From NCBI GenBank assembly GCA_913777325.1, contig CAJYSA010000107.1, positions 1 through 64,000 on the forward strand: a stretch of 64,000 nucleotides of DNA, given 5' to 3'. Below, piece by piece: positions 1 through 8,987 of this stretch. Source of the DNA: an uncultured Sphingomonas sp. GTDB taxonomy: Bacteria > Pseudomonadota > Alphaproteobacteria > Sphingomonadales > Sphingomonadaceae. Every line of letters begins with the position of its first letter. Position 1 is the stretch's first letter. The translations under genes and the position numbers were made by a program. Under the pieces are notes generated by a model. The model saw only the letters and a program-made list of their open reading frames with translations, was not told the origin of the DNA and made no database searches.

Positions 1-2535
1 CCCGGCGCGCACCCCGATCGTGCGCGGCGCGATCGGGACGATATAGGGGCGCTGGTCGCAGGCGCCGCATTGCTGGAAGCGCGATATCTGTCCGCGTTCA
101 TCCCACAGGTTCCGGACGAACACCTCGAAGGTGTAGTTCGCCATCTCGCCACCGATCGACAGATTGGCACTGGTATAAGGCTGCAACCGGCCCAGCGCGG
201 CAGCCTTCGCGACACGCAGGTCGGAAGAGGCGGAACTCTGATGCGCCACCAGCGCCTGCACATAGCCGCGTACCGTCCCGATCGGTATCGTGTAGCGCGC
301 GGTGCCGCTCACCTTGAAGCGGGGGGTGATCGGCAGGCGCGTGCCCGCCGGCGCAAGGATCTTGGCCCCCGCGGTGCGGCAGTCGACCGAGTCGCACAGG
401 TCGGTTCGCGTGCGCGCGTTGGTGTACGCACCCGAAGCGGTCAGCGACAACGCGCCCAGCGTGACGTTGCTGTCCATTTCGATCCCGCGAATGCGCGCGT
501 CGGGGCCGTTCTGGATCACGGTGAAGCTGTTCTCGCCCAGGAACGAGAATTGGAACTGGTCCCAATTCTGCTGATAGACCGCGCCGTTGAACCGCACCGC
601 CCCACCGGGAAGCGAGGTTTTCCAGCCGATCTCGTAATTGGTCAGGAAATCGGCGGCATAATCGCCGACGTCCCCGCGTCGGTTGATCCCGCCCGGGCGG
701 AACCCGCGCGAGGCGGTGGCGTACAGCAGCACGTCCTCGGTCGGCTTCCAGGTGGCATTGAAGCGATAGGTGACGCCTTGGCCATCCGCCCGCTTGGGCA
801 CGACACGATTGCCGTCGGGAACGCCCAGATTGACGCACGGAATCGCGCCGACATCGGGGGTGGTCAGGAAGTTCGAGGTGTTCCCGCCGTTCAGATACGC
901 ATCGCGCAACGTCCCGCCGCCCGCGAGATAGCAACTCGCGACGCCGGTGCGCGAACTGCCCGCCGCGTTGAACGGCGTGGCGGTGTAGGGGCGGCCATCC
1001 GCCGGATCGACGCCCGCGTTGCGACCGAAGCCGAAGAAACCGACCAGTGAATTGTCATAGATGAAGACACGCCCGCCCGCCGTCAGCGTCAGCTTCGGCG
1101 TCAGGTCGTAGCTCGCCTCCCCGAACACCGCGTAATCCTTGTCAACGCGGTGCTGGCGCGTCAGCCACAGCGTACCCGGATAGTCGTTGACCGACAGGTT
1201 GGTTGCCAAGTTCGGAATCTGATAATCTTGAAAGATCAGGTTGCTTTGCCGTTGGTAGAAGGCGCCTGCGACGATCCGGAACCGATCCTCCACTGGCGAT
1301 GCGACACGAACTTCCTGGCTCAACTTCTTGAAGTGATCACGGCCGATCACCCGCTGACGTGGGTCGATGGTCGCACCGGCATTGTTGTTGTAGCAGAACG
1401 CCTGATCGGACACGCAATAGCCGGCGAAGCCGCCGACTGATTGGTACAGACTGTCATAGGCCTCGGCATAATCGGTGTAATCGCTCGATTGCACCGCGCG
1501 GCGGTCGAGCAGCGCGCCGGCATAGGTGACGTCCCAATTGCCAAGCTTCCCCTCGATCGTCAGCGCGGCCTGCGCGAAGCGGTCGCGGCGATACTCGGGA
1601 TAGAAATGCTGCACCTGAAGATCGCCGACCTTCGGATCGTAGCCATAGCTGCCGTGGCTGTTCTGTTCCTGGTACAACAGCGTCGGCGTCGCGGTCCAGG
1701 TGTCGTCCAGATCGATCTTCAACGCGGCCCGCCCGCCATAGGTCTCGGTGTCGTTATAGTCCTTTTCGACGAAGGCGGCGTTGTCGACCGTGATCCCGCC
1801 GGGCTGCGGCAGGAAGCGGCGCGTGCCGGGCACGTTGTCGATGAAACCGGCATCCTTCTGATAGAAGCCGACGACGCGTAGCGCCATGCGCTCGCTGAAC
1901 GGGATGTTGAGCATCCCTTCGCTGGTGTAGCCGATCCCCCCGGCATGCACGGAGTTCACCTCGCCATCGACGCGGCCGTAGAAACCGGCGGTGTCGGGCT
2001 TGTTGGTGATGATGCGGATCGTGCCGGCCTCGCTCGACGCGCCGTACAACGTACCCTGCGGTCCCGCGAGACTCTCGATCCGCGCGATGTCGTAGATGTG
2101 GATGTCGAGCGTGCCGCCGATCGTCGTCACCGGCTGCTCGTCCAGATAGACGCCCACCGACGGCAGCGATCCGGAATGATTGCCGTCGCCGCCGGACGCG
2201 ACGCCGCGCATATAGACCGTGGTGACGCCCGGCTGCGAGGATTGGAACGCCACCGAGGGCAGTAGCTGCGTGTAATCGTTGAAGTTGGAGACGTTGAGCT
2301 GGTCGAGCCGCCGCGTGCCGATCGCCTGGATACTGATCGGCACGTTCTGGATGCTCTCGTCACGCTTCTGCGCGGTGACGATGATGTCGCCATCGGTGGT
2401 CGTGGCCGCAGGCTGTTGACCGGGCGTGTCTGCCGCGGTGGCCTGACCCGACCCGGTCTGCGCTACCGCAGGGGCCGCAAACGCCGCCGAAGCCAGCAGC
2501 GGAACGAGCACGCGACGACGAAAGCTGACCACCAC
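1..2535 (-). CDS. TonB-dependent receptor, 3' end cut by the window edge
   Basis: Outer-membrane active transporter that would take up a bulky substrate with energy from TonB/ExbBD. About 845 codons are visible and the C-terminal barrel end lies outside the window. The predicted product opens with a basic and hydrophobic signal peptide ending in PAVAQ, then a short Gln/Ala/Thr-rich linker, a TonB-box-like DIIVTAQKRDESIQNVP stretch, and a plug domain with LPSVAFQSS, YMRGV, and GPQGTLYGASSEAGTIRIIT-like elements. The chosen start is a GTG at 2535, preceded by an AAGGGG Shine-Dalgarno; no ATG lies upstream in frame. The TPR-sulfotransferase gene lies 118 bp upstream on the same strand. The substrate cannot be told from sequence; sphingomonads carry many such receptors. 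Family is certain, specificity unknown. Confidence 0.93.
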   Translation of the reverse strand, partial: MVVSFRRRVLVPLLASAAFAAPAVAQTGSGQATAADTPGQQPAATTTDGDIIVTAQKRDESIQNVPISIQAIGTRRLDQLNVSNFNDYTQLLPSVAFQSSQPGVTTVYMRGVASGGDGNHSGSLPSVGVYLDEQPVTTIGGTLDIHIYDIARIESLAGPQGTLYGASSEAGTIRIITNKPDTAGFYGRVDGEVNSVHAGGIGYTSEGMLNIPFSERMALRVVGFYQKDAGFIDNVPGTRRFLPQPGGITVDNAAFVEKDYNDTETYGGRAALKIDLDDTWTATPTLLYQEQNSHGSYGYDPKVGDLQVQHFYPEYRRDRFAQAALTIEGKLGNWDVTYAGALLDRRAVQSSDYTDYAEAYDSLYQSVGGFAGYCVSDQAFCYNNNAGATIDPRQRVIGRDHFKKLSQEVRVASPVEDRFRIVAGAFYQRQSNLIFQDYQIPNLATNLSVNDYPGTLWLTRQHRVDKDYAVFGEASYDLTPKLTLTAGGRVFIYDNSLVGFFGFGRNAGVDPADGRPYTATPFNAAGSSRTGVASCYLAGGGTLRDAYLNGGNTSNFLTTPDVGAIPCVNLGVPDGNRVVPKRADGQGVTYRFNATWKPTEDVLLYATASRGFRPGGINRRGDVGDYAADFLTNYEIGWKTSLPGGAVRFNGAVYQQNWDQFQFSFLGENSFTVIQNGPDARIRGIEMDSNVTLGALSLTASGAYTNARTRTDLCDSVDCRTAGAKILAPAGTRLPITPRFKVSGTARYTIPIGTVRGYVQALVAHQSSASSDLRVAKAAALGRLQPYTSANLSIGGEMANYTFEVFVRNLWDERGQISRFQQCGACDQRPYIVPIAPRTIGVRAG

Positions 2536-2653
2536 AACAATCCCCTTTGTTGCGCCTTTGTGACGACATGCTGCAGCGCGGCGGCGACATGGTCAATCGG
2601 GGTTCGGCAACAAATCATCTTAAAAGAGGGGAGTGGCGAAATTGTCACGTCAT

Positions 2654-4210
2654 CTATGCGGCGTCGGGCGCAAGAGGGTAACAAGCGATCACGTCGCCCA
2701 GCGCTTGCTCAAGCGTGGCGAGGTGGGCGGCGAACGGTCGCCATGCGCGGTCGCCGCCCCGGAAGATCGGCTGGCGCACCTGTTCCGACGACGCGGTACG
2801 CACCGCGCGCTCGGTGCGATGCGCGGACAGGCAGGCGGCTTCGAAGGGCAGGCCGCACGCGTCGAGCAAGGCGCGAATGTGCGGCTCCGGCGCATCGACC
2901 AGTGCCTCGTGGATCACCCGGTGCACCCGTCCCGGCTGAACCCGATCGACATGCGCCATCATCCGCACGTAGTCGCGATAATAACGCCCCATGTCTTCCA
3001 GCGCGTAGCTGAACCCCTGGCCGCGCGCGAAATGCTGCTTGTAATTGGAGAAGCAGCAGGCGCGCGGGTCGCGGCGCGCGTCGATAATCGTGGCATTCGG
3101 CAGGATCAGGCGGATGAGCGCGACATGTGCCCAATTGTTCGGCAGTTTGTCGACGAAGAAGGGTCGGTCCGTGCGCCGCTGGACGGCGGCGCGGCGCAGA
3201 TATTCCTCGCCCAGTTCCCGCGCGCGGTCGGCGGTCAGCGTGGCCAGCCCGGCGGGATAGTCGGCGATGCGACGCGACAATGCGGGCAGGTCGGGCAATT
3301 CGGTCGTGCCTTCGACCAGCGGATGGCTCGCGAGGATCTGTTCGACCAGCGTCGATCCGGCGCGCGGCATGCCCAGCACGAAGATCGGATCGGGCGCCTG
3401 GCAGCCCCAGCCCGCGCGCGCGGCGAAGAAGGACGAGTTGGCGGTCGCGGCGATCGTGTCGACGAAGCGCGTCGTCTCGTCCGCATCATAGCTGATCTGC
3501 GCGCGGCGCAGCGCGTTGCCGGCGGCGTAATGCGCGAAGGCGCGATCAGGCGCGCCGCGCTCCTCCCACGCCTTGCCGAGCGCGAAGTCGAGATGGAAGC
3601 GATCCTCGACCCCGATCGTCGCATCGTCCAATTGCGCGGTCATCGCCGCGACGTCGACGTCGTCGAACCGCACGGTCTTTAGATTGGCCAGGCTCCACCA
3701 TGCCTCGCCCAGCGCGGGCCGGATCGCGATCGCGCGGCGATAGGCCGCGACGCCATCCGCCTGCCGCCCCACCGTCTTGAGCATATGACCATAGCTCATC
3801 CACACCTTCGGCTGCGCCGGCGCGCTGGCGAGCACCCGCTCGTACAGCGCGATCGCCTCTTCGAAGCCACCCAGCCGCCCGAGCGCGGCGGCCTTCAGGT
3901 TCGCGTGGCCGGGATGATCCGGCTCGATCGCCAGCAACGTATCGAGCTCGGCGAGCGCCTCCACCGCGCGGTTCTGGCGATAGAGCACGATCGCGAGGTT
4001 GGCGCGCGCGGCATTGAAGCCGGGCGCCAATTCGAGCGCACGGCGCAGCAGCGTCTCGGCATCGCGGTTTCGTCCGATACGCCCGGCCAGTTCCGCCAGC
4101 ATCCGGATCGCGCGGGCATCGAACGGATCGCGTTTCAGGTAGCCGCGCAGCAGGCGCTCGGCGATATCCAGCCGATTGTCGTGGAGCGCCAGCGCCGCGT
4201 CGATTAGCAT
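2654..4210 (-). CDS. TPR-repeat sulfotransferase family protein
   Basis: Two-part protein of about 518 residues. The N-terminal third is tetratricopeptide repeats (repeated A-x-LG-x-Y/F-type helices with ALELAPGFNAARANLAIVL and similar units). The C-terminal half is a Sulfotransfer_3-type domain with the PAPS 5'-phosphosulfate loop in FVLGMPRAGSTLVEQIL and a 3'-phosphate-binding region around DARRDPRACCFSNYKQHF. It would transfer sulfuryl groups from PAPS, in the manner of tyrosylprotein sulfotransferases, but the acceptor is unknown. The start at 4210 (MLIDAALALH) begins directly at the repeats; an ATG at 4246 would add 12 residues but overlaps the start of the divergent permease. It precedes a TonB receptor gene on the same strand, a pairing seen in other sphingomonads to my knowledge. 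Start uncertain, family secure. Confidence 0.85.
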   Translation of the reverse strand: MLIDAALALHDNRLDIAERLLRGYLKRDPFDARAIRMLAELAGRIGRNRDAETLLRRALELAPGFNAARANLAIVLYRQNRAVEALAELDTLLAIEPDHPGHANLKAAALGRLGGFEEAIALYERVLASAPAQPKVWMSYGHMLKTVGRQADGVAAYRRAIAIRPALGEAWWSLANLKTVRFDDVDVAAMTAQLDDATIGVEDRFHLDFALGKAWEERGAPDRAFAHYAAGNALRRAQISYDADETTRFVDTIAATANSSFFAARAGWGCQAPDPIFVLGMPRAGSTLVEQILASHPLVEGTTELPDLPALSRRIADYPAGLATLTADRARELGEEYLRRAAVQRRTDRPFFVDKLPNNWAHVALIRLILPNATIIDARRDPRACCFSNYKQHFARGQGFSYALEDMGRYYRDYVRMMAHVDRVQPGRVHRVIHEALVDAPEPHIRALLDACGLPFEAACLSAHRTERAVRTASSEQVRQPIFRGGDRAWRPFAAHLATLEQALGDVIACYPLAPDAA

Positions 4211-4244
4211 CGGCGAAAGGTGGTCGGTGCGGGTAGGAGCGTGC

Positions 4245-5552
4245 ATGCAACAACGAGAAGACCACGCGGACGCGCGCCGATCAAGCGGAGCGATCGGGTT
4301 CCTGGGCGCGCTGGCGCTGGTGATGGGCAATCTGATCGGCTCGGGGATCTACCTGCTGCCCGCCACGCTTGCGCCGCTCGGCGGCAACGGCACGTTGGGC
4401 TGGCTCGCCACGATCGCGGGATCGCTGTGCCTCGCCTTCGTCTTCGCGCGGCTGGCGCGCGCGGTGCCGGGCGCGGGCGGCCCCTATGCCTACGCCGATC
4501 TCGCCTTCGGTCCGCGCATCGGCTTTGCGGCGGCATGGAGCTATTGGACGCTGGTGTGGGCGGGGAACGGCGCGATCGCGGTCGCGGCGGTCAGCGCGCT
4601 CAGCGTCGCGATCCCGGCGCTGACGCCCCACGCGGCGATCGTCGCGGTGGCGCTCGTCTGGGCGATGGTGCTGGTCAACATCGCCGGGGTCGGCGCGGCG
4701 GCGCGCGTGCAGGTGGTGACGATGGCGCTGAAGTTGCTGCCGCTCGGCGCGGTCGTGCTGCTCGCGGGCTATTGGATGGTGGCGGGCGGCGGCCCGGCGG
4801 TGCGCAATCCCGCCATCGCCATCGATGCCCGCGCGGTGGCGGGCGCGGCGGCGCTCACCTTCTGGGGCTTTCTTGGGTTGGAGTCGGCGACGGTGCCCGC
4901 CGATCGGGTGCGCGACGCCGCGCGCACCGTGCCCCGCGCCACGTTGATCGGCACCGCGGCGGTCGGGCTGATCTACCTCGCGGTGTCCAGTGCGATCACC
5001 TACATGATGCCACGGGCCGCGATCGCGGCCTCTCCGGCACCGATCGCGGATTTCCTCGGCGTGGCGTTCGGTGCTGGCGTGGCTCAGGTGGTGGCGTTGT
5101 TCGCGGCGGTCAGCGCGTTGGGCGCGCTCAACGGGTTCGTGCTGCTGCAAGGCGAAGTGCCGCGCGCGATGGCCAAGGGTGGCGTGTTCCCGCGCTGGTT
5201 CGCGCAGGAAAGCGCGCGCGGCGTGCCGGTGCGCGCGCATGTGCTGGCGGGGGCGATGGTCACCGCCGTGACGCTTGCCAATTACACGCGCGGCATGGGG
5301 GATTTGTTCGCGTTCGTCGCCGCCGTGTCGCTGGCGGCGGGGATGCTCGCCTATTTCGTCAGCGCGGTGGCGGCGGTGAAGTTGCTCGCGCGGGACACGC
5401 CCGCGCGGATCGCGGGCGTGGTGTCGGCGGGGTTCGTCGCGTGGCTCTCATGGGGGCTGGGCGTCGAGGCGAACGGCTGGGCGCTGGTGCTGTTGCTCGC
5501 CGGGGTGCCGGTCTACCTCATCGTCAGGCGCGGCGGCGCCAGCGCGCGGTAA
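4245..5552 (+). CDS. APC-family amino acid permease (AdiC/PotE-like)
   Basis: Inner-membrane transporter of 435 residues with about twelve hydrophobic helices. The first helix carries GNLIGSGIYLLPA, the glycine-rich substrate-binding motif of the arginine/agmatine antiporter AdiC and relatives, and helix 6 carries a conserved WGFLGLESATVPA segment (the AdiC-type W and E positions). It likely exchanges or imports a cationic or polyamine-type amino acid, although substrate is not proven. The ATG at 4245 has a good TAGGAG ribosome site six bases upstream; earlier in-frame starts lie inside the divergent gene. Its 3' end overlaps the convergent flavoenzyme gene by 29 bp. Nothing adjacent is an amino acid decarboxylase, so the usual AdiC acid-resistance pairing is absent. 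Confidence 0.88.
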   Translation: MQQREDHADARRSSGAIGFLGALALVMGNLIGSGIYLLPATLAPLGGNGTLGWLATIAGSLCLAFVFARLARAVPGAGGPYAYADLAFGPRIGFAAAWSYWTLVWAGNGAIAVAAVSALSVAIPALTPHAAIVAVALVWAMVLVNIAGVGAAARVQVVTMALKLLPLGAVVLLAGYWMVAGGGPAVRNPAIAIDARAVAGAAALTFWGFLGLESATVPADRVRDAARTVPRATLIGTAAVGLIYLAVSSAITYMMPRAAIAASPAPIADFLGVAFGAGVAQVVALFAAVSALGALNGFVLLQGEVPRAMAKGGVFPRWFAQESARGVPVRAHVLAGAMVTAVTLANYTRGMGDLFAFVAAVSLAAGMLAYFVSAVAAVKLLARDTPARIAGVVSAGFVAWLSWGLGVEANGWALVLLLAGVPVYLIVRRGGASAR

Positions 5553-7137
5553 GGCGCCGGTCGGCCAGGATCGCCTGCGCGGCATTGTGCCCCGGCGCGC
5601 CGGTCACCCCGCCGCCGGGATGCGTCCCCGATCCGCACATGTAGAGCCCGTGGACCGGCGCGCGATAGTCGCCGTGCCCCAACACGGGCCGTGCCGACCA
5701 GAGCTGGTCCAGGCTCATCCGGCCATGGAAGATATCGCCGCCGATCAGGCCGAACTTGCGCTCCAGATCGAGCGGTGAATGGATCTGGCGCGCGATGATG
5801 CTGTTCTTGAAATTGGGCGCGTGGCGATCGACGGTGTCGATGATCAGGTCCGCCACCTCCTCGCGCGCGTCGTCCCAGCTTCGTCCGTCGGGCAACTCGG
5901 GCGCGACTTGCTGGCAGAACAGGCTGGCGATGTGCATTCCCGGCGGGGCCAGGCTGTCGTCGACCGTCGTCGGCAGTTTCATCTCGACGATCGGTTCGCG
6001 TGACCAGCCGTGCGTCTTCGCATCGTCGAACGCGCGATCCATGTAATCGAGGCCGGGCGCGATGATGATCCCGGCGGTGTGATGCTCGGCACGCTCCTTG
6101 CCCGGCATGACGGTGAAATCGGGCAGTTCGCTGAGCGCCACGTTCATCCGGAAGGTGCCCGATCCGGTCTTGAACCCCGCGATCCGGCGGCGGAAGTCGG
6201 CGGGCAGATCGGCGTCGTCGAGCATCCGGCGATAGAGCAGGGCAGGGCCGACGTTCGCGGCGACAATCGGCGCGGCGATCTCCTCGCCACTTTCGAGCAT
6301 GACGCCTGCCGCCTTGCCGCCGTCGACCAGCACGCGCGCCACCGGTGCTTCCAGCGTGATCTCGACGCCGGCGTCACGGCACGCCGCTTCCATGGCCTGC
6401 GTGATCGCGCCCATCCCGCCGACCGAATGGCCCCAGGCACCGAACTTGCCGTTCACCTCGCCGAAGACGTGGTGAAGCAACACGTAAGCGGACCCCGGGG
6501 TGGAGACGCCCGCGAAATTGCCGACCACCGCGTCGAAGGCGAAGGCGCTTTTCACGTGATCGTCCTCGAACCAGCCGTCCAGGAACTCGCGCGCCGATTT
6601 GGTGAACACGTCGAGCAGGTCGCGCTGCGCCGCGATGTCCAGCTTCGCCAGCGGCCAGCCCTGTCGCACCGCCGCCACCGCCTCCATCAAGCCGCCACCG
6701 GCGTTGGGCGGGATCTGCAACGCCAGGTCCCGCAGCACCTGTGCCACGCGCTCCAGCGCGGCATCGTAGCGGGGGTACGCCTCGGCATCGCGGTGGCTGA
6801 AACGCGCGAACTGCTCCTGCGTACGCCGCGTGCCCCCGCCCAGCGTCAGGTAGGTGTCGGGAAAGGGAAAGAAGTTGCTGATCGTCCGCTCGATGATCCG
6901 GAAGCCGCGATCGTGCAGCTTCATGTCCGCGATCACCTTCGGGCGCAGCAGGCTGACGGTGTAGCTGGCGGTCGAGTTGCGGAAGCCCGGGTGAAACTCC
7001 TCGGTCACCGCCGCCCCGCCGACGAGGTGCCGACGTTCGAGCACCCGCACCTTCAACCCGGCGCGTGCAAGGTAGAAGGCGCAGACCAACCCGTTGTGCC
7101 CGCCACCGATGATCAGTGCGTCGTACCGCTTCGTCAT
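5524..7137 (-). CDS. CrtI/phytoene dehydrogenase-like FAD oxidoreductase
   Basis: Flavin enzyme of 537 residues. The N-terminus has a textbook dinucleotide fold, DALIIGGGHNGLVCAFYLARAG followed by VLERRHLVGGAAV, and the C-terminus has the second FAD motif near GLYMCGSGTHPGGGVTGAPGHNAA, as in the phytoene desaturase/CrtI and carotenoid-isomerase superfamily. There are no carotenoid genes near by, so carotenoid desaturation is not supported. It lies 32 bp downstream of the Rieske oxygenase on the same strand and is probably co-transcribed and controlled by the divergent TetR protein, which suggests oxidation of the oxygenase product or of a shared substrate. The start at 7137 (MTKRYDALI) is set by the dinucleotide fold; a longer upstream frame runs into the oxygenase gene and is not credible. 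Confidence 0.9.
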   Translation of the reverse strand: MTKRYDALIIGGGHNGLVCAFYLARAGLKVRVLERRHLVGGAAVTEEFHPGFRNSTASYTVSLLRPKVIADMKLHDRGFRIIERTISNFFPFPDTYLTLGGGTRRTQEQFARFSHRDAEAYPRYDAALERVAQVLRDLALQIPPNAGGGLMEAVAAVRQGWPLAKLDIAAQRDLLDVFTKSAREFLDGWFEDDHVKSAFAFDAVVGNFAGVSTPGSAYVLLHHVFGEVNGKFGAWGHSVGGMGAITQAMEAACRDAGVEITLEAPVARVLVDGGKAAGVMLESGEEIAAPIVAANVGPALLYRRMLDDADLPADFRRRIAGFKTGSGTFRMNVALSELPDFTVMPGKERAEHHTAGIIIAPGLDYMDRAFDDAKTHGWSREPIVEMKLPTTVDDSLAPPGMHIASLFCQQVAPELPDGRSWDDAREEVADLIIDTVDRHAPNFKNSIIARQIHSPLDLERKFGLIGGDIFHGRMSLDQLWSARPVLGHGDYRAPVHGLYMCGSGTHPGGGVTGAPGHNAAQAILADRRLTARWRRRA

Positions 7138-7169
7138 GTCCCGCCCCCGCTTGTTTTTGATCTGGCGCC

Positions 7170-8348
7170 TCAGCCGACCGCCATCGGCCGGCGCGACCAT
7201 CCCGGCGGCGGGGCGCGATGCAGTCGCGCCTCCGGGATGCGCGCGCGGATCTTGGCGGCAAAGCTGCGCAGGCACACCTCGCTCGCGCCGATCGGCCCGG
7301 CGGTGTAGCTGGACGACGCCATGCCTTGCTGCACCCGCTCGATCAGCCACGTATCCTCGGCATTGACGGTGCGGTTGATCCGCCAGTTGGCGTAGCGGAC
7401 CAGCTTCATCTCGCGCCGCGCGTCGGGCAGCGCGAACGCCATTTCGCGCAGCACGCAGGTCGTCGGCGTCAGCGGCAGCCATTGCATGAAGTCGATCTGA
7501 TCGGCGTAGATGTCGAACGCCATGTTCGGCCACAGCTTGTAATACAGCCACTGCCGCTGGTTCGCCATGGGCAGATGATCGACGCGGGGCAGATACGTCT
7601 GGTAGAAACGCTCCCACGGATCGTCGGACAGGCGATCCACGAGCTGGCCGGACATCTTGTCGACCCACCCCGCCGCCTCGATCGCATAGCTCTTGCCGAA
7701 CAGTCGCGTCAGCCCGTCATGCGCGACCGGAATGTGGAGGTTGTCGGAATAATTGTCGCCGACGTTCTTCCAATTCACCGCGCGCGTGCGGTGCCGCACA
7801 TCCCCGATCCGGCGCATGTCGGCGAAGCGATAGGGCGCGATCTCGTGATCATAGGGCGCCATCATCTGGGCGACGCGCGGGCCCCCGTCGTCCTCCAGCC
7901 GCACGAACACGAACCCGCGCCAGCGGTCGATCTCGACCGGCACCAGCCCGCTGCTGTCCGGATCGAGCGCGGGATAGTCGCGCCGCATCGGCACCCCGCT
8001 CAGCCGACCGTCGAGATCATAGGTCCAGGCGTGATACGGACATACCAGCTTGCGCGCGCAGCCGGCATCCCCCTCCACCAGCCGCATCGCCCGGTGGCGG
8101 CAGACGTTGTGGAAGGCGCGGATCTCGCCGTCCGCGCCGCGCACCACCACGACGTTCTCGTCGAGATACGACAGCGTCCGCCACGCGCCCGATTGCGGCA
8201 GGTCGCTTTCGTGGCACACGATCTGCCACGACGGGCGGATTAGCCGCGCGCATTCCAGCGCGAAATATTCCGGATCGGTGTAGAGCCAGCCGGGCAGGCT
8301 CCAGTCCGCGTCGGGATCACGATCGGTCAACGCGGCTGGACGCGGCAT
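7170..8348 (-). CDS. Rieske-type ring-hydroxylating oxygenase, alpha subunit
   Basis: Non-haem iron oxygenase of 392 residues. The N-terminal Rieske [2Fe-2S] domain has C83-x-H85 and C103-x2-H106 separated by 17 residues. The C-terminal catalytic domain has NVGDNYSDNLHIPVAHDG, supplying the bridging Asp and the two iron-binding His. No beta subunit gene follows, so it belongs to the alpha-only type (demethylases, betaine- or vanillate-type oxygenases, or aromatic hydroxylases); the substrate is open. Reductase is not encoded near by. The start at 8348 (MPRPAALTD) is preferred because an upstream in-frame start would place the operator inside the gene. A 45-bp gap with a strong palindrome separates it from the divergent TetR gene. 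Confidence 0.9.
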   Translation of the reverse strand: MPRPAALTDRDPDADWSLPGWLYTDPEYFALECARLIRPSWQIVCHESDLPQSGAWRTLSYLDENVVVVRGADGEIRAFHNVCRHRAMRLVEGDAGCARKLVCPYHAWTYDLDGRLSGVPMRRDYPALDPDSSGLVPVEIDRWRGFVFVRLEDDGGPRVAQMMAPYDHEIAPYRFADMRRIGDVRHRTRAVNWKNVGDNYSDNLHIPVAHDGLTRLFGKSYAIEAAGWVDKMSGQLVDRLSDDPWERFYQTYLPRVDHLPMANQRQWLYYKLWPNMAFDIYADQIDFMQWLPLTPTTCVLREMAFALPDARREMKLVRYANWRINRTVNAEDTWLIERVQQGMASSSYTAGPIGASEVCLRSFAAKIRARIPEARLHRAPPPGWSRRPMAVG

Positions 8349-8364
8349 CGGAGGTTCTCGCTTG

Positions 8365-8388
8365 CTTGTTGCACGATCGTATAACAAG
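8365..8388. promoter_or_regulatory. 24-bp inverted repeat, probable TetR operator
   Basis: Arms CTTGTT and AACAAG flank the centre GCACGATCGTAT; written as 12-base halves, 10 of 12 positions are complementary. It lies in the 45-bp gap between the divergent Rieske oxygenase and TetR genes and ends five bases before the TetR start codon, so binding would block both transcription units and the TetR ribosome site. Size and symmetry fit a TetR dimer site. Confidence 0.72.
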
Positions 8389-8393
8389 GCGCC

Positions 8394-8987
8394 ATGGTGA
8401 GCAAGCGTTCAAACCCCGACGATCGCCGTCGTGCGTTGATCGAGGCGACGGTGCGCGTGCTGGCGGCGCGCGGCGCGGCGGGCGCCTCGGTACGGACGAT
8501 CGCGGCCGCCGCCGATGTGTCGCCGGGGCTGGTGACGCATCATTTCGGCGGGGTCGACCGGCTGGTCGCCGCCTCCTACGACCATGTTGCGGCACAGGTG
8601 GCGGTGGCGCTGGAGGCGGCGGTCGAGGCGGCGGGGGACGCGCCACGCGCGCGCCTGGGCGCCTATGTCGCGGCCAATTTCGCCGCACCGATCGCCGATC
8701 CCGCGCTGCTCGCCACCTGGCTGGCGCTCTGGAGCCTCGCACGGGGCGACGCCACGATGCTGGCACGGCATGAGCAGCATTACGCCGCGTTCCGCGCGCG
8801 GCTGGAGCAATTGCTGGCCGATTGCGGGCTACCCGCAACGCGCGTGCGGCTGGCGGCGATCGGCATCACCGCGCTGGTGGACGGGCTGTGGCTGGAGCTG
8901 TGCCTCTCGCCGGGCAGCTTCACCGCCGACGAGGCGCGCGCGCTCGCTGCCGCCTATCTGGACAGATCCGTGAACAGCGACTCGTAA
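8394..8987 (+). CDS. TetR-family transcriptional regulator (BetI-like)
   Basis: Repressor of 197 residues. Residues about 10 to 55 form the TetR helix-turn-helix, with ASVRTIAAAADVSPGLVTHH followed by F and the usual G-x-D/K-x-x-L segment. The rest is an all-helical ligand-binding domain resembling the BetI-type C-terminal domain. It is transcribed divergently from the Rieske oxygenase and CrtI-like genes and probably represses them and itself through the palindrome between them. Translation starts only five bases after that palindrome, so there is little room for a ribosome site. The last 34 bases overlap the convergent peptidase gene. Ligand unknown. Confidence 0.88.
   Translation: MVSKRSNPDDRRRALIEATVRVLAARGAAGASVRTIAAAADVSPGLVTHHFGGVDRLVAASYDHVAAQVAVALEAAVEAAGDAPRARLGAYVAANFAAPIADPALLATWLALWSLARGDATMLARHEQHYAAFRARLEQLLADCGLPATRVRLAAIGITALVDGLWLELCLSPGSFTADEARALAAAYLDRSVNSDS

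Noticed and set aside
5524..7137. Carotenoid desaturase role for the CrtI-like gene
   Set aside because: Sequence is CrtI-like but the neighbours are a Rieske oxygenase and a TetR regulator; the only phytoene-synthase-like gene, at 38.2 kb, lacks intact Asp motifs.
7138..7668. Long N-terminal extension of the flavoenzyme reaching 7668
   Set aside because: The extension overlaps the Rieske oxygenase gene in another frame and shows no domain; the dinucleotide fold starts at 7137.
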